Counted from the first letter of the stretch, positions 54,077 through 63,826 are shown. The stretch is DNA of 64,000 nt from an uncultured Faecalibacterium sp. (GCA_934547065.1 CAKTEF010000002.1:1-64000); one strand, 5' to 3'. The notes: a model not told the origin generated them from the sequence alone. Translations and numbers: made by a program.

Positions 54077-56530
54077 TTAGCACACCGCGCCGGGCTTCAG
54101 CTTCTCCGGAGCCTGCGGGATGGCAGTGGCCTCGGCAGGCTTTGCCTTTTTGGCCGGATGCGCGCGGTGGGCAGAAACGGCCTTGGGTTTGAGCAGAGCT
54201 GCGTTCAGCACCTGTGAGAGATCCGACATCGGCAGGAACTTGAGGTTCTTCTTGACCTCGTCATCCACCTCGTACAGGTCCGAAACGTTGTCTTTCGGGA
54301 TCAGCACGGTCTTCATCCCCTCGCGGTAGGCCGCCATGCTCTTTTCGCGTAGGCCGCCGATGGGCAGCACGTTGCCGTGCAGGGTGATCTCGCCGGTCAT
54401 GGCGACATCGCCGCGCACCGGGATGCCGGACAGGCAGGACACCAGAGCCGTGGTCAGGGTAACACCCGCCGAGGGGCCGTCCTTGGGCACGGCACCCTCC
54501 GGGGCGTGGATGTGCAGGTCGCACTTCTTGAGCCGCTCCGGATCGATGCCGTATTCCTCTGCATGGACGCGGACCCAGGTCACGGCCAGCTGGGCACTTT
54601 CTTTCATCACATCGCCCAGCGAACCGGTCACGGTGATCTTACCGCTGCCGTTGTCCATCACCTGCACCTCAATGGGCAGCGTCTCGCCGCCCACGCTGGT
54701 CCAGGCCAAGCCGTTGGCAATGCCGATGGCGTTGCTCCGGTTGAGGAAGTCGGGCTTGATCATCCGGGGGCCCAGCAGTTCTTCCAGCATGGTGCCGGTC
54801 ACCGAGATGCTTTCCGCTTCGCCGGAAGCGATCTTGCGGGCGCACTTGCGCAGCACACTGGTGATGGTGCGCTCCAGGGTACGGACACCGGCTTCGCGGG
54901 TGTAGCCGTCAATGATGCCGTACAGGGCGCTCTGGCTGAACGTGACTTTGCCGTTCAGGCCGCAGGCCTTGAGCTGCTTGGGCACCAGATGCCTGCGGGC
55001 AATGTTGTATTTTTCCACACGGGTATAGCTGGGCAGTTCGATCACATCCATCCGGTCACGCAGCGGGCCGGGGATGGCGCTGAGGTCGTTGGCCGTGGTG
55101 ATGAACAGCACATGGCTCAGGTCAAACGGCATATCAATGAAATGGTCATTGAACGTGGCGTTCTGCTCCGGGTCCAGCGCTTCCAGCAGAGCCGCCGCCG
55201 GGTCGCCCCGGAAATCCCCTGCCAGCTTGTCGATCTCGTCCAGCAGCATCAGGGGGTTGGAGCTTTTTGCCGTGATCATCGCGGTGATGATCTTGCCGGG
55301 CATGGCTCCGATATAGGTGCGGCGGTGGCCGCGGATCTCCGCTTCATCCCGCACGCCGCCCAGGCTCAGCCGGACATATTTGCGGTTCAGGCTCTCGGCA
55401 ATGGAGCGGGCAATGCTGGTTTTGCCCACACCCGGAGGGCCCACCAGGCAGATGATCTGGCCCTTGACATCCGGAGCCAGCTTGCGCACCGCCAACACTT
55501 CCAGAATGCGGTCCTTGACCTTTTTCAGGCCGTAATGGTCGCGGTCCAGGATGCGCTGTGCCTTGGCAATGTCGAGGTCGTCCTCGGTAAAGGTGTTCCA
55601 GGGCAGATCCAGGCAGGTGTCCAGATAGGTGCGGATGACGGTGCCCTCCTGGTTGCTGCTCTGCATCTTGGCCAGGCGGTCCACCTCTTTCAGCAGCTTC
55701 TTCTCCCGCTCCCCGTCCAGATGCAGCTCCAGGATGCGGCGGCGGTACTCCTCGGCTTCCGCCGTGGTATCATCGTCCTCGCCCAGCTCCTGGCTGATCA
55801 TGTGCATCTGCTCGTGCAGGTAGTAATCACGCTGGTTCTTGTCCATGGCCTCGTCCACTTTCTGGGCGATCTCCTTGTCGATCTCCAGCATCCGGCGTTC
55901 CCGGTGCATCCGCTCCACCAGCAGCCGCATCCGGCCGATCAGGGTGCTTTCCTCCATGATGGCCTGCTTATCCTCAAAGCGGAACAACAGGTTGGCCGGG
56001 ATGTACTCGCACAGGAACGCGGGGTCGCTGGTGGAGGTCACGGCAAACACCACATCCTTGCCGATGTGCGGGTTGAGGGCCAGCACTTCGTCAAAGCTCT
56101 TTTTGACGTTCCGGACCAGGGCCTCCATCTCGGCTTCTTCTTCGGCCTTGATGGGGCGCACCGGGGCCGGGCGCACCGAGGCCAGCAGAAAGCTTCCCTC
56201 GGCATCCATTTCGGTCAGGCGGGCGCGGTATTTGCCCTCCACCAGGATGCGCACCAGGTCGTCGGATACCCGCATCACCTGCTTGATCTCCGCCACCACG
56301 CCGTAGGAATACAGTTCTTCCGGGCGGGGATCCTCCGCTTTCATATCTTTTTGTGCAACAAGAAAGACGTTGGAGTGGTTGCTCACCGCCCATTCCACGG
56401 CGGCGACGCTTTTTTCCCGCCCTACCTCAAAGTGGAGCAGGGTGTTCGGGAACACCACAAGGCCCCGCAGTGCAATGGCAGGCAGGTGGAGGAGATTCCG
56501 CTCCACCTTGACGGTCACTTTTTCAGACAT
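54077..56530 (-). CDS. lon: ATP-dependent protease Lon
   Basis: An 817-residue cytoplasmic AAA+ protease. It has an N-terminal substrate domain, Walker [10 protein letters not shown], and a C-terminal Ser-Lys protease with '[10 protein letters not shown]' (Ser) and '[14 protein letters not shown]' (Lys). A lysine/alanine-rich tail of about 40 residues follows the protease domain. ATG 56530 has GGAGG nine bases upstream. It has its own promoter. Confidence 0.96.
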   Translation of the reverse strand: MSEKVTVKVERNLLHLPAIALRGLVVFPNTLLHFEVGREKSVAAVEWAVSNHSNVFLVAQKDMKAEDPRPEELYSYGVVAEIKQVMRVSDDLVRILVEGKYRARLTEMDAEGSFLLASVRPAPVRPIKAEEEAEMEALVRNVKKSFDEVLALNPHIGKDVVFAVTSTSDPAFLCEYIPANLLFRFEDKQAIMEESTLIGRMRLLVERMHRERRMLEIDKEIAQKVDEAMDKNQRDYYLHEQMHMISQELGEDDDTTAEAEEYRRRILELHLDGEREKKLLKEVDRLAKMQSSNQEGTVIRTYLDTCLDLPWNTFTEDDLDIAKAQRILDRDHYGLKKVKDRILEVLAVRKLAPDVKGQIICLVGPPGVGKTSIARSIAESLNRKYVRLSLGGVRDEAEIRGHRRTYIGAMPGKIITAMITAKSSNPLMLLDEIDKLAGDFRGDPAAALLEALDPEQNATFNDHFIDMPFDLSHVLFITTANDLSAIPGPLRDRMDVIELPSYTRVEKYNIARRHLVPKQLKACGLNGKVTFSQSALYGIIDGYTREAGVRTLERTITSVLRKCARKIASGEAESISVTGTMLEELLGPRMIKPDFLNRSNAIGIANGLAWTSVGGETLPIEVQVMDNGSGKITVTGSLGDVMKESAQLAVTWVRVHAEEYGIDPERLKKCDLHIHAPEGAVPKDGPSAGVTLTTALVSCLSGIPVRGDVAMTGEITLHGNVLPIGGLREKSMAAYREGMKTVLIPKDNVSDLYEVDDEVKKNLKFLPMSDLSQVLNAALLKPKAVSAHRAHPAKKAKPAEATAIPQAPEKLKPGAVC

Positions 56531-56592
56531 ATTCAAAAACCTCCCCGGCTGCCGTATGTCGATGCGCGTCATCGTTCCCCGGCAGCCTGCTT

Positions 56593-56605
56593 GATTGGGT
56601 CAATC
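56593..56605. promoter_or_regulatory. inverted repeat near the lon start of transcription
   Basis: GATTG-GGT-CAATC, a perfect 5-3-5 palindrome, lies directly downstream of the lon -10 and could be an operator. It is not CIRCE; it contains one GGTCAA half like CtsR sites, but no second heptad. Confidence 0.3.
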
Positions 56606-56618
56606 TGCTCGAATTCTT

Positions 56619-56647
56619 ATTATATCGGATTTTTCCGGCCGTTGCAA
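56619..56647 (-). promoter_or_regulatory. sigma-A promoter of lon
   Basis: -35 TTGCAA (56647-56642), 17-base spacer, -10 TATAAT (56624-56619), about 90 bases before the lon start. Confidence 0.8.
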
Positions 56648-56656
56648 CTGCGGCGC

Positions 56657-57202
56657 TTACCCGCCCCGGCGCTCACGGGTATTGTATCCCAGCCTGCCCA
56701 GAGCGGGCAGCAGGGCGCGGAGCGTGACCGAGGTGAGCATGCCCATCACAAGGCCCAACACCAGCATGACCGGCGCATAATAAAGGGAAATCGCCGTGGA
56801 CAGGATCACGCTGGCCCCCAGCAGCTGGCCGATGTTATGGGCCAATGCACCGCAGACGGACAGGATGAACCAGGTGGGCCGCACCGGGCAGTGGTAATAC
56901 AGCAGCCACATCACCAGCAGCGAGAGCAGGCCGCCGCACAGGGAAAGGAAGCCCGCCGTTGCACCGGAGACCAGAAAGACGAACAGCGCCTTGAGCACAT
57001 CCAGGATCAGCGCCTGCCGTGCCCCCATAAAAAACAGCGCATACATCACCACAATATTCGCCAGCCCCAGCTTCATGCCCGGAAGCAGGCCGGGGATGAC
57101 CAGCGAACCCTCGAGGAACGAAAGTGCCATGGCCAGCGCAAACAGCAGCCCGGAAAGGGCAACGTGGTGTGCTTTGGATTCTTTGCGGCGGCTTGTGGAC
57201 AT
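56657..57202 (-). CDS. Gx transporter family protein (heptaprenyl diphosphate synthase component I-like)
   Basis: A 181-residue protein with about five membrane helices and the family segment 'GMKLGLANIVVMYALFF'. It was named from similarity to component I of heptaprenyl diphosphate synthase, but it is predicted to be a small-molecule transport component. No component II gene is present. It follows the ABC-F gene by 22 bases. Confidence 0.82.
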   Translation of the reverse strand: MSTSRRKESKAHHVALSGLLFALAMALSFLEGSLVIPGLLPGMKLGLANIVVMYALFFMGARQALILDVLKALFVFLVSGATAGFLSLCGGLLSLLVMWLLYYHCPVRPTWFILSVCGALAHNIGQLLGASVILSTAISLYYAPVMLVLGLVMGMLTSVTLRALLPALGRLGYNTRERRGG

Positions 57203-57224
57203 CGCGTTTTCTCCTTTGCAGCGT

Positions 57225-59120
57225 TTATTCGTCGTTCAGGCCCTGCTCATACTGTTCCTGCTCCTCCATGGCCTTTTCCCAGGCAGCAAACAGTTCTTCC
57301 TGATGGAAGCGCAGGTCGGAAAGTTCATCGCTTTTCTGGCGCAGCAGATCGGGGTCGTTGTAGACTTCCGGGGAGTTGATCTCGTTGTCCAGCTCCACTT
57401 CCCGTGCGCCGCAGGCCTCCATCTCGTCCTCACAGGCCTTGATTTTAGCCCGCAGCTCGGCGCGGCGGCGGCGCTGCTCCTTGCCGTAGCCCGCCTTGGC
57501 AGGCTCGGCACTTTTTTCCGGCTGCGCAGCAGCCGGGGTGCCGCGGCCCATCAAAGCATCGTAGCTGGGATACAGCGCGGCCTTTCCGTCTTCCAGATAC
57601 AGGATGGGGCAGCCCAGGCTGTTCATCAGATGGCGGTCATGGGTGACCATGAGCAGGGTGCCCGTGTAGGCCATCAGCGCTTCCGTCAGATTTTCGCGGG
57701 TATAGATATCCAGGTGGTTGGTCGGCTCGTCCAGGAACAGCAGATTCGGCCGTTCCAGCACGATCTCGGCAAAGCGCAGGCGGGCCAGCTCACCGCCGGA
57801 AAGCGCTTCGCAGGGTTTGAACACCGTATCGCCCCGGAACCCCAGCTTTGCCAGGTGGCTGCGCACTTCCAGCTCCGTCATGCGGGGATACTTGTTCCAG
57901 ATCACATCCATGACCCTGCCCGCGCCGATGCGGTTTTGCTGCTGGGCAAAAATGCTGGGCCGGGCACCGGTGCCCAGCCGTACCATGCCGCCGGAGGGGC
58001 GGCGCTTGCCGTCCAGCACCTGCATCAGGGTGGATTTGCCCGCACCGTTGGGGCCTGCGATCACCAGCCGCTGCCCGCGGCAGACGGTATAGGTGAACGG
58101 TTCCAGCAGGGTGCGGTCCCCGATCCGGATGGTCAGGTTTTTCATCAGCACCAGTTCGTTCCACGGTTCTACGTCGTATTCAAACCGGAACTTGAGCTGA
58201 TTCGTCTCGTCTTTGGGGGCTTCCGTGATCTCCAGCTTTTCCAGCTGCTTGCGGCGGCTCTGGGCCATTTTGGTGGTGGAAGCGCGGACCAGGTTGCGGT
58301 CCACATAATCCTGCAGTTTTTCAGCAAGGGCCACATCAGCATCGTGCTGCTTCTGGCGCAGGGCATCGGCCGCTTCTTTCTGGGGCAGATAGGCCGAGAA
58401 ATTGCCCTTGTAGGTGGTCATGGTCTGGAACGAGACTTCCCAGATCTTTGTACAGACGTTGTCCAGGAAATAGCGGTCATGGCTGACGACCAGCACGGCA
58501 CCCGAATAGCCCTTGAGGTAATTTTCCAGCCATTCCATGGTGGCAAAATCCAGGTGGTTGGTCGGCTCGTCCAAAATCAGGACATCCGGCTTTTGCAGCA
58601 GCAGCTTTGCCAGCCGCAGACGGGTCAGCTCCCCGCCGGAAAGCACCGCGATGTTCTTTTGCCAGGTATCCTGCGCAAAGCCCATGCCGGACAGCACCTT
58701 TTTGATGTTGACATCCATATTGTATCCGTCGGCCGCATCAATGATGCTCTGCAGCCCATCGTGCTGTTCCAGCAGCGAAGCATCCTCCGGGCTGGCTGCC
58801 ATTTTGCGCTCCAGGACCTGCATCCGGGCCATTGCGTCCAGCACATGGGCAAAGCAGGAGCGCATCTCGCCGTAAATATCCAGCGTCGGGTCCAGCTTTG
58901 CGTTCTGTTCCAGATAGCCCAGCGTCACGCCATGCGTCACGCTGAACTCGCCCTCGTAATCCGTATAATCTCCGGTCAGGATCTTCAGCAGAGTGGTCTT
59001 GCCTGCACCGTTCTGGCCCACGATGCCGATGCGGTCCTCCCGCTCGACACTGGCAGACACATCATGCAGCACGACCTTTTCGCCAAAGCTCTTGCCCAGT
59101 TTTTCCAAATGTATCAGCAT
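57225..59120 (-). CDS. ABC-F family ATPase
   Basis: 631 residues with two ABC domains and no membrane segments. Walker A motifs GQNGAGKTT and GPNGAGKST, signatures 'LSGGELTRLRLAK' and 'LSGGELARLRFAE', an inter-domain linker and a C-terminal coiled coil are visible. ABC-F proteins act on the ribosome; whether it is a housekeeping Uup/YdiF type or a resistance type is not decidable here, but the C-terminal coil favours a Uup/YdiF type. Confidence 0.92.
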   Translation of the reverse strand: MLIHLEKLGKSFGEKVVLHDVSASVEREDRIGIVGQNGAGKTTLLKILTGDYTDYEGEFSVTHGVTLGYLEQNAKLDPTLDIYGEMRSCFAHVLDAMARMQVLERKMAASPEDASLLEQHDGLQSIIDAADGYNMDVNIKKVLSGMGFAQDTWQKNIAVLSGGELTRLRLAKLLLQKPDVLILDEPTNHLDFATMEWLENYLKGYSGAVLVVSHDRYFLDNVCTKIWEVSFQTMTTYKGNFSAYLPQKEAADALRQKQHDADVALAEKLQDYVDRNLVRASTTKMAQSRRKQLEKLEITEAPKDETNQLKFRFEYDVEPWNELVLMKNLTIRIGDRTLLEPFTYTVCRGQRLVIAGPNGAGKSTLMQVLDGKRRPSGGMVRLGTGARPSIFAQQQNRIGAGRVMDVIWNKYPRMTELEVRSHLAKLGFRGDTVFKPCEALSGGELARLRFAEIVLERPNLLFLDEPTNHLDIYTRENLTEALMAYTGTLLMVTHDRHLMNSLGCPILYLEDGKAALYPSYDALMGRGTPAAAQPEKSAEPAKAGYGKEQRRRRAELRAKIKACEDEMEACGAREVELDNEINSPEVYNDPDLLRQKSDELSDLRFHQEELFAAWEKAMEEQEQYEQGLNDE

Positions 59121-59167
59121 TGTTTTTCTTCCGTTCTCTCACACTTGCCGCGTGGTGCAGTCTGCTT

Positions 59168-59908
59168 TTACTGCTGGTGGCGGCGGTTCTTCAGGCCCAC
59201 GGCCGCCAGTTCCTCCGGCTCCATGACCAGCGGGTACAGTTCTTCCAGGTTTGCGATCTCGTACGTGGGGCAGACTTTGCCGGGATTTTCGGCGTGGCCG
59301 GGGTTGTACCAGCAGGTATCCAATCCGGCGTTCACACCGCCCTGGATATCGCTGCTCAGGCTGTCGCCCACCATCAGCACATGCTCCCGGTTCTCCACGC
59401 CCAAAGCGCGCAGGGCCGCATCAAAGATTTTGCGGTTGGGCTTTTCGCTGTCCATCTTTTCCGAGACGAACACACCTTCCACATAGTCCAGGATCCCGGA
59501 CTCGGCCGCGCGGCGGGTCTGCACCTTTTCAAAGCCGTTGGTCACAACGGCCAGCGTGGCCACCTCCGAAAGCTCCCGCAGAACGTCCAGCACATTGGGG
59601 GTTGCCAGGTCCGGGTGGGTGGAGAGCTGTTCCAGATAGAAGCGGTTCATCTCCACGCCGCTGCCCGCTGCGTTTACGGCTTTCAAAAAGCGGGTAAAGC
59701 GCTCTGCCATCAGCTTTTCGCGGCGGATCTGGCCCTTTTCCAGCTGATGCCACAGCTCCTCGTTGATGGTGCGGTAGGTCTGGACCGTCTCCGCGTCCGG
59801 CTCAATGCCGTATGCGCGGAGCGTATCCGCCAGAGCCTTGCTCTCGGCTGCGTCAAAATCCAGCAGGGTATTGTCTGCATCAAACAGGATGCAATAATAT
59901 TTTGCCAT
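59168..59908 (-). CDS. HAD hydrolase, YjjG family (pyrimidine 5'-nucleotidase-like)
   Basis: 246 residues. Motif I 'LFDADNTLLDF', motif II Thr/Ser in 'LAVVTNGFEKVQ', and motif IV 'VLMVGDSLSSDI'. The cap and 'NGFEKVQTRR' are typical of YjjG-type nucleotidases. ATG 59908 is preceded by GAGGGA. Confidence 0.88.
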   Translation of the reverse strand: MAKYYCILFDADNTLLDFDAAESKALADTLRAYGIEPDAETVQTYRTINEELWHQLEKGQIRREKLMAERFTRFLKAVNAAGSGVEMNRFYLEQLSTHPDLATPNVLDVLRELSEVATLAVVTNGFEKVQTRRAAESGILDYVEGVFVSEKMDSEKPNRKIFDAALRALGVENREHVLMVGDSLSSDIQGGVNAGLDTCWYNPGHAENPGKVCPTYEIANLEELYPLVMEPEELAAVGLKNRRHQQ

Positions 59909-59988
59909 GATGTTTTCCCTCTTTCCCTCGATGCGGAGGCTTGTCCGCGCTTGCCGGGGCCAGTTTTTTCCAATCAAAAAGAACAACG

Positions 59989-60022
59989 AGAAGCCAGCCC
60001 CGCCCCGGCAGAGCTGGCTTCT
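59989..60022 (-). terminator. terminator after the small acidic protein gene
   Basis: A perfect 10-bp stem, AGAAGCCAGC (59989-59998) with GCTGGCTTCT (60013-60022), followed on the - strand by a T-rich run. Confidence 0.75.
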
Positions 60023-60024
60023 GC

Positions 60025-60246
60025 TTATTCCTGGATCATTTCATACGTTTCTGCGTCTGTTTGCTCCGGTTCATTGTCCTTGCAGGCATTCTGTGCCGCG
60101 CAGGGGCTTTCCGGGGATCTGGGCATTTCGGCTTCCGAAACGTCATTGTCCACATTTTCCCAATCCATTTCGTACCAGTCCACGCTGCCGTCGGTCACGG
60201 TCTCGGAACCGGGCAGACCGGGGATCCGGATCTTCTCACAAAACAT
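60025..60246 (-). CDS. small acidic protein, unknown
   Basis: A 73-residue frame with a strong ribosome site (AAAGGAGGG) at normal distance and a terminator after it, so it is likely a real gene. It is very acidic (Asp, Glu) in its second half, has no membrane segment, and contains three cysteines. I do not recognise a family. It follows the SGNH protein gene. Confidence 0.65.
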   Translation of the reverse strand: MFCEKIRIPGLPGSETVTDGSVDWYEMDWENVDNDVSEAEMPRSPESPCAAQNACKDNEPEQTDAETYEMIQE

Positions 60247-60296
60247 CCGTCTCCCTCCTTTCCCGTTTCAGCCTATGCAGGCGGAGCAGAAAAGGT

Positions 60297-62195
60297 TTAC
60301 CGGCTGGCCGTGGCTTCCCCGGAGGAGGAAGCAGTGCTTTCCGGTGTCAGGTCGTTCTCGGCAGACGATGCCTTGGAGGTTTCCTCCGCCTTGCCGGAAG
60401 AAGCGCTTTCCGCCTTGGACTCCGAAGCCGAGCTGCTGTGGCTTTCGCTGTGAGAGGAAGAAGCCGGCTCGCTCTTGGATTCCGATGCACTGGCCGAGCT
60501 GCTGTGGGAAGCCGACGAGGATGTGGATTCGCTCTTGGAGCCGGACTCGCTCTCCGCACTGCCGTGAGACGTGCTGCCGGAAGAAGATTCCGCACCGGAC
60601 GAACCGCTGCCGGAGGAGCTGCTGCTCGAAGAACTGCCGGAAGAAGAACCGGACGAAGCGCTTTCGCTCTTTCCGCTCTCCGAGGAAGACGAGGATGTAC
60701 TGCCGGAGGTGGACTCCGACGCGCCGCTGACCGTAAGGGTCAGGGTGTTGCTGGTCACGGTGCAGTCGTTGTAGCTGATGACCGCATAGATCTTATAGGT
60801 GCCGTTGCGGATGGAGGATGCAGACACCGAAACGGTCGTCTGCCCGGCAGCTGCCGTTACTTCTTCGCCATTGGCGAACCAGCGCAGGCTGCCGCTCTTG
60901 GCATACTTGCCGCTGACGCTGGCCTTGAAGATATAATTGCCGCCAAACAGCCCTTTGCCCTCGTTGGAAATGTGGACCGAAGCCGCCCCAAAGACCGCCG
61001 TGACATCCAGGTTCTGCTTGAACTTCGAATCCGTGCGGGTCTTGCTTGTCACGCCGTCGCTCCACTTGACAAAAACATAGCCTTCGGCCGGAACTGCCGT
61101 CACGGTCAGAGACTGCGATGCATCGGTAATGTCATAGATCAGCGAGGTCTTGCCACTGTCGCTGCCGCAGCTCAGGGTGCCGCCGCCGCTCTTTTCCACC
61201 TGGTAGCGGGCCTCAAACGCCGTCTTGCTCTCCGAGGAGGAGGCGCTTTCACTGGCAGGCTCCTCCGAGCTGGGTGCCTGCACCGCAGAGCTGGGGTTGG
61301 AGCTGTATTCCAGCGTCCGGACCGGGATATTGCCGGTGTCCGGGCGGCGGTCCTCGGTCTGGCAGGCATGGGTGCGCAGATAGTTCAGCACGGCTTTCAG
61401 GCCGGCACTTTTCAGGTGGATGTCGCCGCCGGTATAGTAGTCGGCAATGCCGTAGCCGTCTTCCCCTTTCAGCACTTCCGCCGTGTTGAGGAACTTGATG
61501 CCCAGCTGCTCACACATGCCAAGCAATGCCATATTGAAATCGTCGATCTTCGCCTGATCCATGTGCGGATAGGTGGAGTGATCCGCCGGAATGGGCGGCA
61601 CGGTGTTCACGATGATATCCGTATAGGGGTAGCTTGCCTGGATGGCCTGCACCAAAGCGGTGTAGTTGCGAATGAAATCCTCCACTGACATCCCGGTGTC
61701 GTTGGTGCCCAGGGTGATGACCACCCGGCGGGGCTTCATCATGGCGACCGCCTGCGCAATGGTATAGTGATTCTCGTTATTCTTGAATGTAACGATGCCA
61801 TCGTTCAGCGCCGCCTGCGTTCCGATGCCCTCTTTCGCGCAGAACTGCTGCAGCGAGATCAGGCCGTTGTTATAAAGGCGTACCGTGTTGGAATCCCCCA
61901 GGAACAGGGTGCTGTCCAGATACTCCGTCCCGGCATCCGCCGTTTCCGCCAGCAACGCGCTGGAGGTATTGTCGATCTGATAATGCTCGGAAAGATCCTC
62001 TCCTGCCGGGTCCTCACCCGCCGGTTCCGAGGAGGCAGGCTGATCCGCAGGCACTTCCGGCTTGCCGCGCTTGAGCAAAGTCAGGGTGATGCCAATGGTC
62101 AGCAAAGCCGCCAAGGCACAGACCACACACACCAGAACAGCCTGCCGCTGCAAAGAGGTCATGGATTGCTTGTCCGATTGCGTCTTACGATTCAT
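60297..62195 (-). CDS. secreted SGNH-family hydrolase with serine-rich tail
   Basis: 632 residues. One membrane helix (about 20-43) anchors it. The SGNH esterase domain has block I 'FLGDSNTVRL' (Ser nucleophile), 'ITLGTNDTG' and the final Asp/His in 'GDIHLKSAG'. Next comes a Ser/Glu linker, a repeat domain with 'AVPAEGYVFVKWSDG' (InlB B-repeat type), an Ig-like segment, and about 150 residues of Ser, Glu, Ala and Gly. No LPXTG motif ends the protein. It may deacylate wall polymers outside the cell; the substrate is inference. ATG 62195 is preferred (weak GGTGA); ATG 62207 is possible. Confidence 0.82.
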   Translation of the reverse strand: MNRKTQSDKQSMTSLQRQAVLVCVVCALAALLTIGITLTLLKRGKPEVPADQPASSEPAGEDPAGEDLSEHYQIDNTSSALLAETADAGTEYLDSTLFLGDSNTVRLYNNGLISLQQFCAKEGIGTQAALNDGIVTFKNNENHYTIAQAVAMMKPRRVVITLGTNDTGMSVEDFIRNYTALVQAIQASYPYTDIIVNTVPPIPADHSTYPHMDQAKIDDFNMALLGMCEQLGIKFLNTAEVLKGEDGYGIADYYTGGDIHLKSAGLKAVLNYLRTHACQTEDRRPDTGNIPVRTLEYSSNPSSAVQAPSSEEPASESASSSESKTAFEARYQVEKSGGGTLSCGSDSGKTSLIYDITDASQSLTVTAVPAEGYVFVKWSDGVTSKTRTDSKFKQNLDVTAVFGAASVHISNEGKGLFGGNYIFKASVSGKYAKSGSLRWFANGEEVTAAAGQTTVSVSASSIRNGTYKIYAVISYNDCTVTSNTLTLTVSGASESTSGSTSSSSSESGKSESASSGSSSGSSSSSSSSGSGSSGAESSSGSTSHGSAESESGSKSESTSSSASHSSSASASESKSEPASSSHSESHSSSASESKAESASSGKAEETSKASSAENDLTPESTASSSGEATASR

Positions 62196-62246
62196 GTTGT
62201 TCACCATTCGTTTTTGATGCTCTGTTCCAAAAGCTCCGGCCCGCAC

Positions 62247-62897
62247 TCAGGCATTGGCCAGGAGGCGGTCTGCTAGATCTTCACAGCTGTCGGCAAAAAA
62301 GACAGGAGCAAAAGGAACCAGTTCTTCCCGGCTGCCGTACCCATACAGGACAGCCGCCGCATCCAGATGGCAGTCCGCCGCACCGCGCATATCATCGTTG
62401 CGGTCGCCCACCATCAACACCCGCTTGCCCTGTACACACGGCTGGGCAAGCACATAGCGGACCACGTCCGTTTTGGTATCGCGGCTTTCGTCCATGGATG
62501 CGCCGCCAATAAAATCAAAGAACCCGGCCAGGCCTTTTTCCTCCAGGATCGGGGTCACGACCTTGGTAGGCTTGGAGGTTGCCGTGCATAGCACGAACCC
62601 CGCCTGCTTCAGACGGCGGAGCATCTCAGCAGCCCCAGGATACGGCTCACCCTCATGGCTGCCTTTTTCGTGGTAGCTCATGCGATACAGCTCCGTGGCC
62701 TGCTCGATCTTGGCCGGATCCGTGAAATGCTCGCCAAAGCTGCGGCGCAGCGGCGGGCCAAGATAGCGGCGCAGATCGACACCGGTGGTGTCCACGCCCA
62801 TTTTGCGGAACACTTCTTCCAATGTATGGAGAATGCCGGGGGCGGAATCGATCAGGGTGCCGTCCACGTCAAACAGGATCACATCATAGTGCTGCAA
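62247..62897 (-). CDS. HAD hydrolase, phosphoglycolate phosphatase-like
   Basis: 216 residues with motif I 'ILFDVDGTLIDS', motif II in 'LCTATSKPTK' and motif IV 'VLMVGDRNDDMRG'. The cap domain and 'GDRNDDMRGA' fit the Gph/PGP group. TTG 62897 is chosen because GAGAGGA is eight bases upstream; the longer frame would start within that site. It overlaps no neighbour; the SGNH gene follows after about 50 bases. Confidence 0.85.
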   Translation of the reverse strand: MQHYDVILFDVDGTLIDSAPGILHTLEEVFRKMGVDTTGVDLRRYLGPPLRRSFGEHFTDPAKIEQATELYRMSYHEKGSHEGEPYPGAAEMLRRLKQAGFVLCTATSKPTKVVTPILEEKGLAGFFDFIGGASMDESRDTKTDVVRYVLAQPCVQGKRVLMVGDRNDDMRGAADCHLDAAAVLYGYGSREELVPFAPVFFADSCEDLADRLLANA

Positions 62898-62933
62898 GTT
62901 CGTTTTCCTCTCTTTCACACAGATACATCATAT

Positions 62934-62962
62934 AGTATAGCACAGTTTTCGGAATTCAGCAA
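62934..62962 (-). promoter_or_regulatory. promoter of the HAD/SGNH unit
   Basis: -35 TTGCTG (62962-62957), 17-base spacer, -10 TATACT (62939-62934), about 37 bases before the start codon. Confidence 0.7.
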
Positions 62963-63022
62963 TTCCAACAAATCGTTTTTCTCATTTTATACAAATCGGT
63001 CACAGCCTGGTCATAAAAACGC

Positions 63023-63054
63023 AAAATGCCTGCCCGGCAATGCGCAGGCAGGCA
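63023..63054 (-). terminator. terminator after the small unknown gene
   Basis: An 8-bp stem, TGCCTGCC (63027-63034) with GGCAGGCA (63047-63054), followed on the - strand by TTTT and a second T-run. Confidence 0.7.
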
Positions 63055-63069
63055 GAGGGAATGCTGGTC

Positions 63070-63393
63070 TTACCCGGCAGAAGTGCCGGTTTCAGCCGAG
63101 GGATAATACAGGTTGTTTGCAATGAATTCCAGCTTTTCTTTGAGCACCAGCTCCAGGTTGGCCACTGCATGGACCATGTTGGTGGCCGAGTCGTTCACTT
63201 CCAGCAGCTTGCACAGGTCGATTTCCTCCATTGCAAGGGCGGTTTTCATCTTCTGGCTCTCGGCACAAAGAATGTGGCTCAGCGCCGACTCCTGCAAAGC
63301 GATGCTTTCCAGCAGGTCCACAACAGCCTGATCCAGGCTGACACGGGGCAGGGCTGGGCATTCCAGCGTGGCGGGACAATTGGTCATAGCCAT
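63070..63393 (-). CDS. small helical protein of unknown function
   Basis: A 107-residue, mainly helical protein with an amphipathic pattern and few cysteines. The segment 'LLESIALQESALSHILCAE' resembles, from memory, small Firmicute proteins with 'SIA-EE-A-LSHIL-AE' repeats, but I cannot name a family safely. ATG 63393 is about 12 bases after AAGG; ATG 63387 is possible. It has a terminator and lies 60 bases after yerC. Confidence 0.6.
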   Translation of the reverse strand: MAMTNCPATLECPALPRVSLDQAVVDLLESIALQESALSHILCAESQKMKTALAMEEIDLCKLLEVNDSATNMVHAVANLELVLKEKLEFIANNLYYPSAETGTSAG

Positions 63394-63452
63394 AAGCGGG
63401 ATCATCCTTTCTTTATAAGGTATCCCATCCTATGCAGCTGATCCGCAAGGTG

Positions 63453-63767
63453 TCACGCCGGGTCCTGCGTCGTCTTTTCCGACACCTTTTCGATCACGTC
63501 CCGGTAGCCGCCGGAGCCATACTGGATGCAGCGATTGATCCGGCTGATGGTGGCGGTGCTGATCTCCACCGCTTTTACGATCTGGTCATAGGTGCTGCCG
63601 CCCAGCAAAAGCTTTGCCGCTTCCAGCCGCTGCGCCATGTCCGAGATCTCTTTGACCGTGCATAGATCTTCAAAAAAATTATAGCATTCTTCCCGCGTTT
63701 CAAGGCTCAGGATCGCATCGAACAATGCGTCCGTGGTCGCGTTTCTTCTGGAATTCTTTTCAGCCAT
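63453..63767 (-). CDS. YerC/YecD family TrpR-like regulator
   Basis: A 104-residue TrpR-type helix-turn-helix protein: 'LFDAILSLETREECYNFFEDLCT', then the reading helix in 'VEISTATISRINRCIQYGSGGY'. Family length is matched. Ligand and targets are unknown. The ATG is preceded by AAAGGAG. Confidence 0.92.
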   Translation of the reverse strand: MAEKNSRRNATTDALFDAILSLETREECYNFFEDLCTVKEISDMAQRLEAAKLLLGGSTYDQIVKAVEISTATISRINRCIQYGSGGYRDVIEKVSEKTTQDPA

Positions 63768-63826
63768 AACGGTCTCCTTTTTATCGTTTCTGCCGTGGGC
63801 CGGCATCGGTTATTCAATGTATTATC

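Noticed and set aside
54377..57379. A 1000-codon open frame on + opposite lon and the Gx transporter gene
   Set aside because: Antisense shadow: it crosses the lon promoter and two real genes and has a His/Gln/Gly-biased composition typical of such frames.
60297..60760. Repetitive-looking DNA that could be taken for a tandem repeat or CRISPR
   Set aside because: It is serine/glutamate-coding low complexity inside the SGNH protein; spacing is irregular and there are no spacers.
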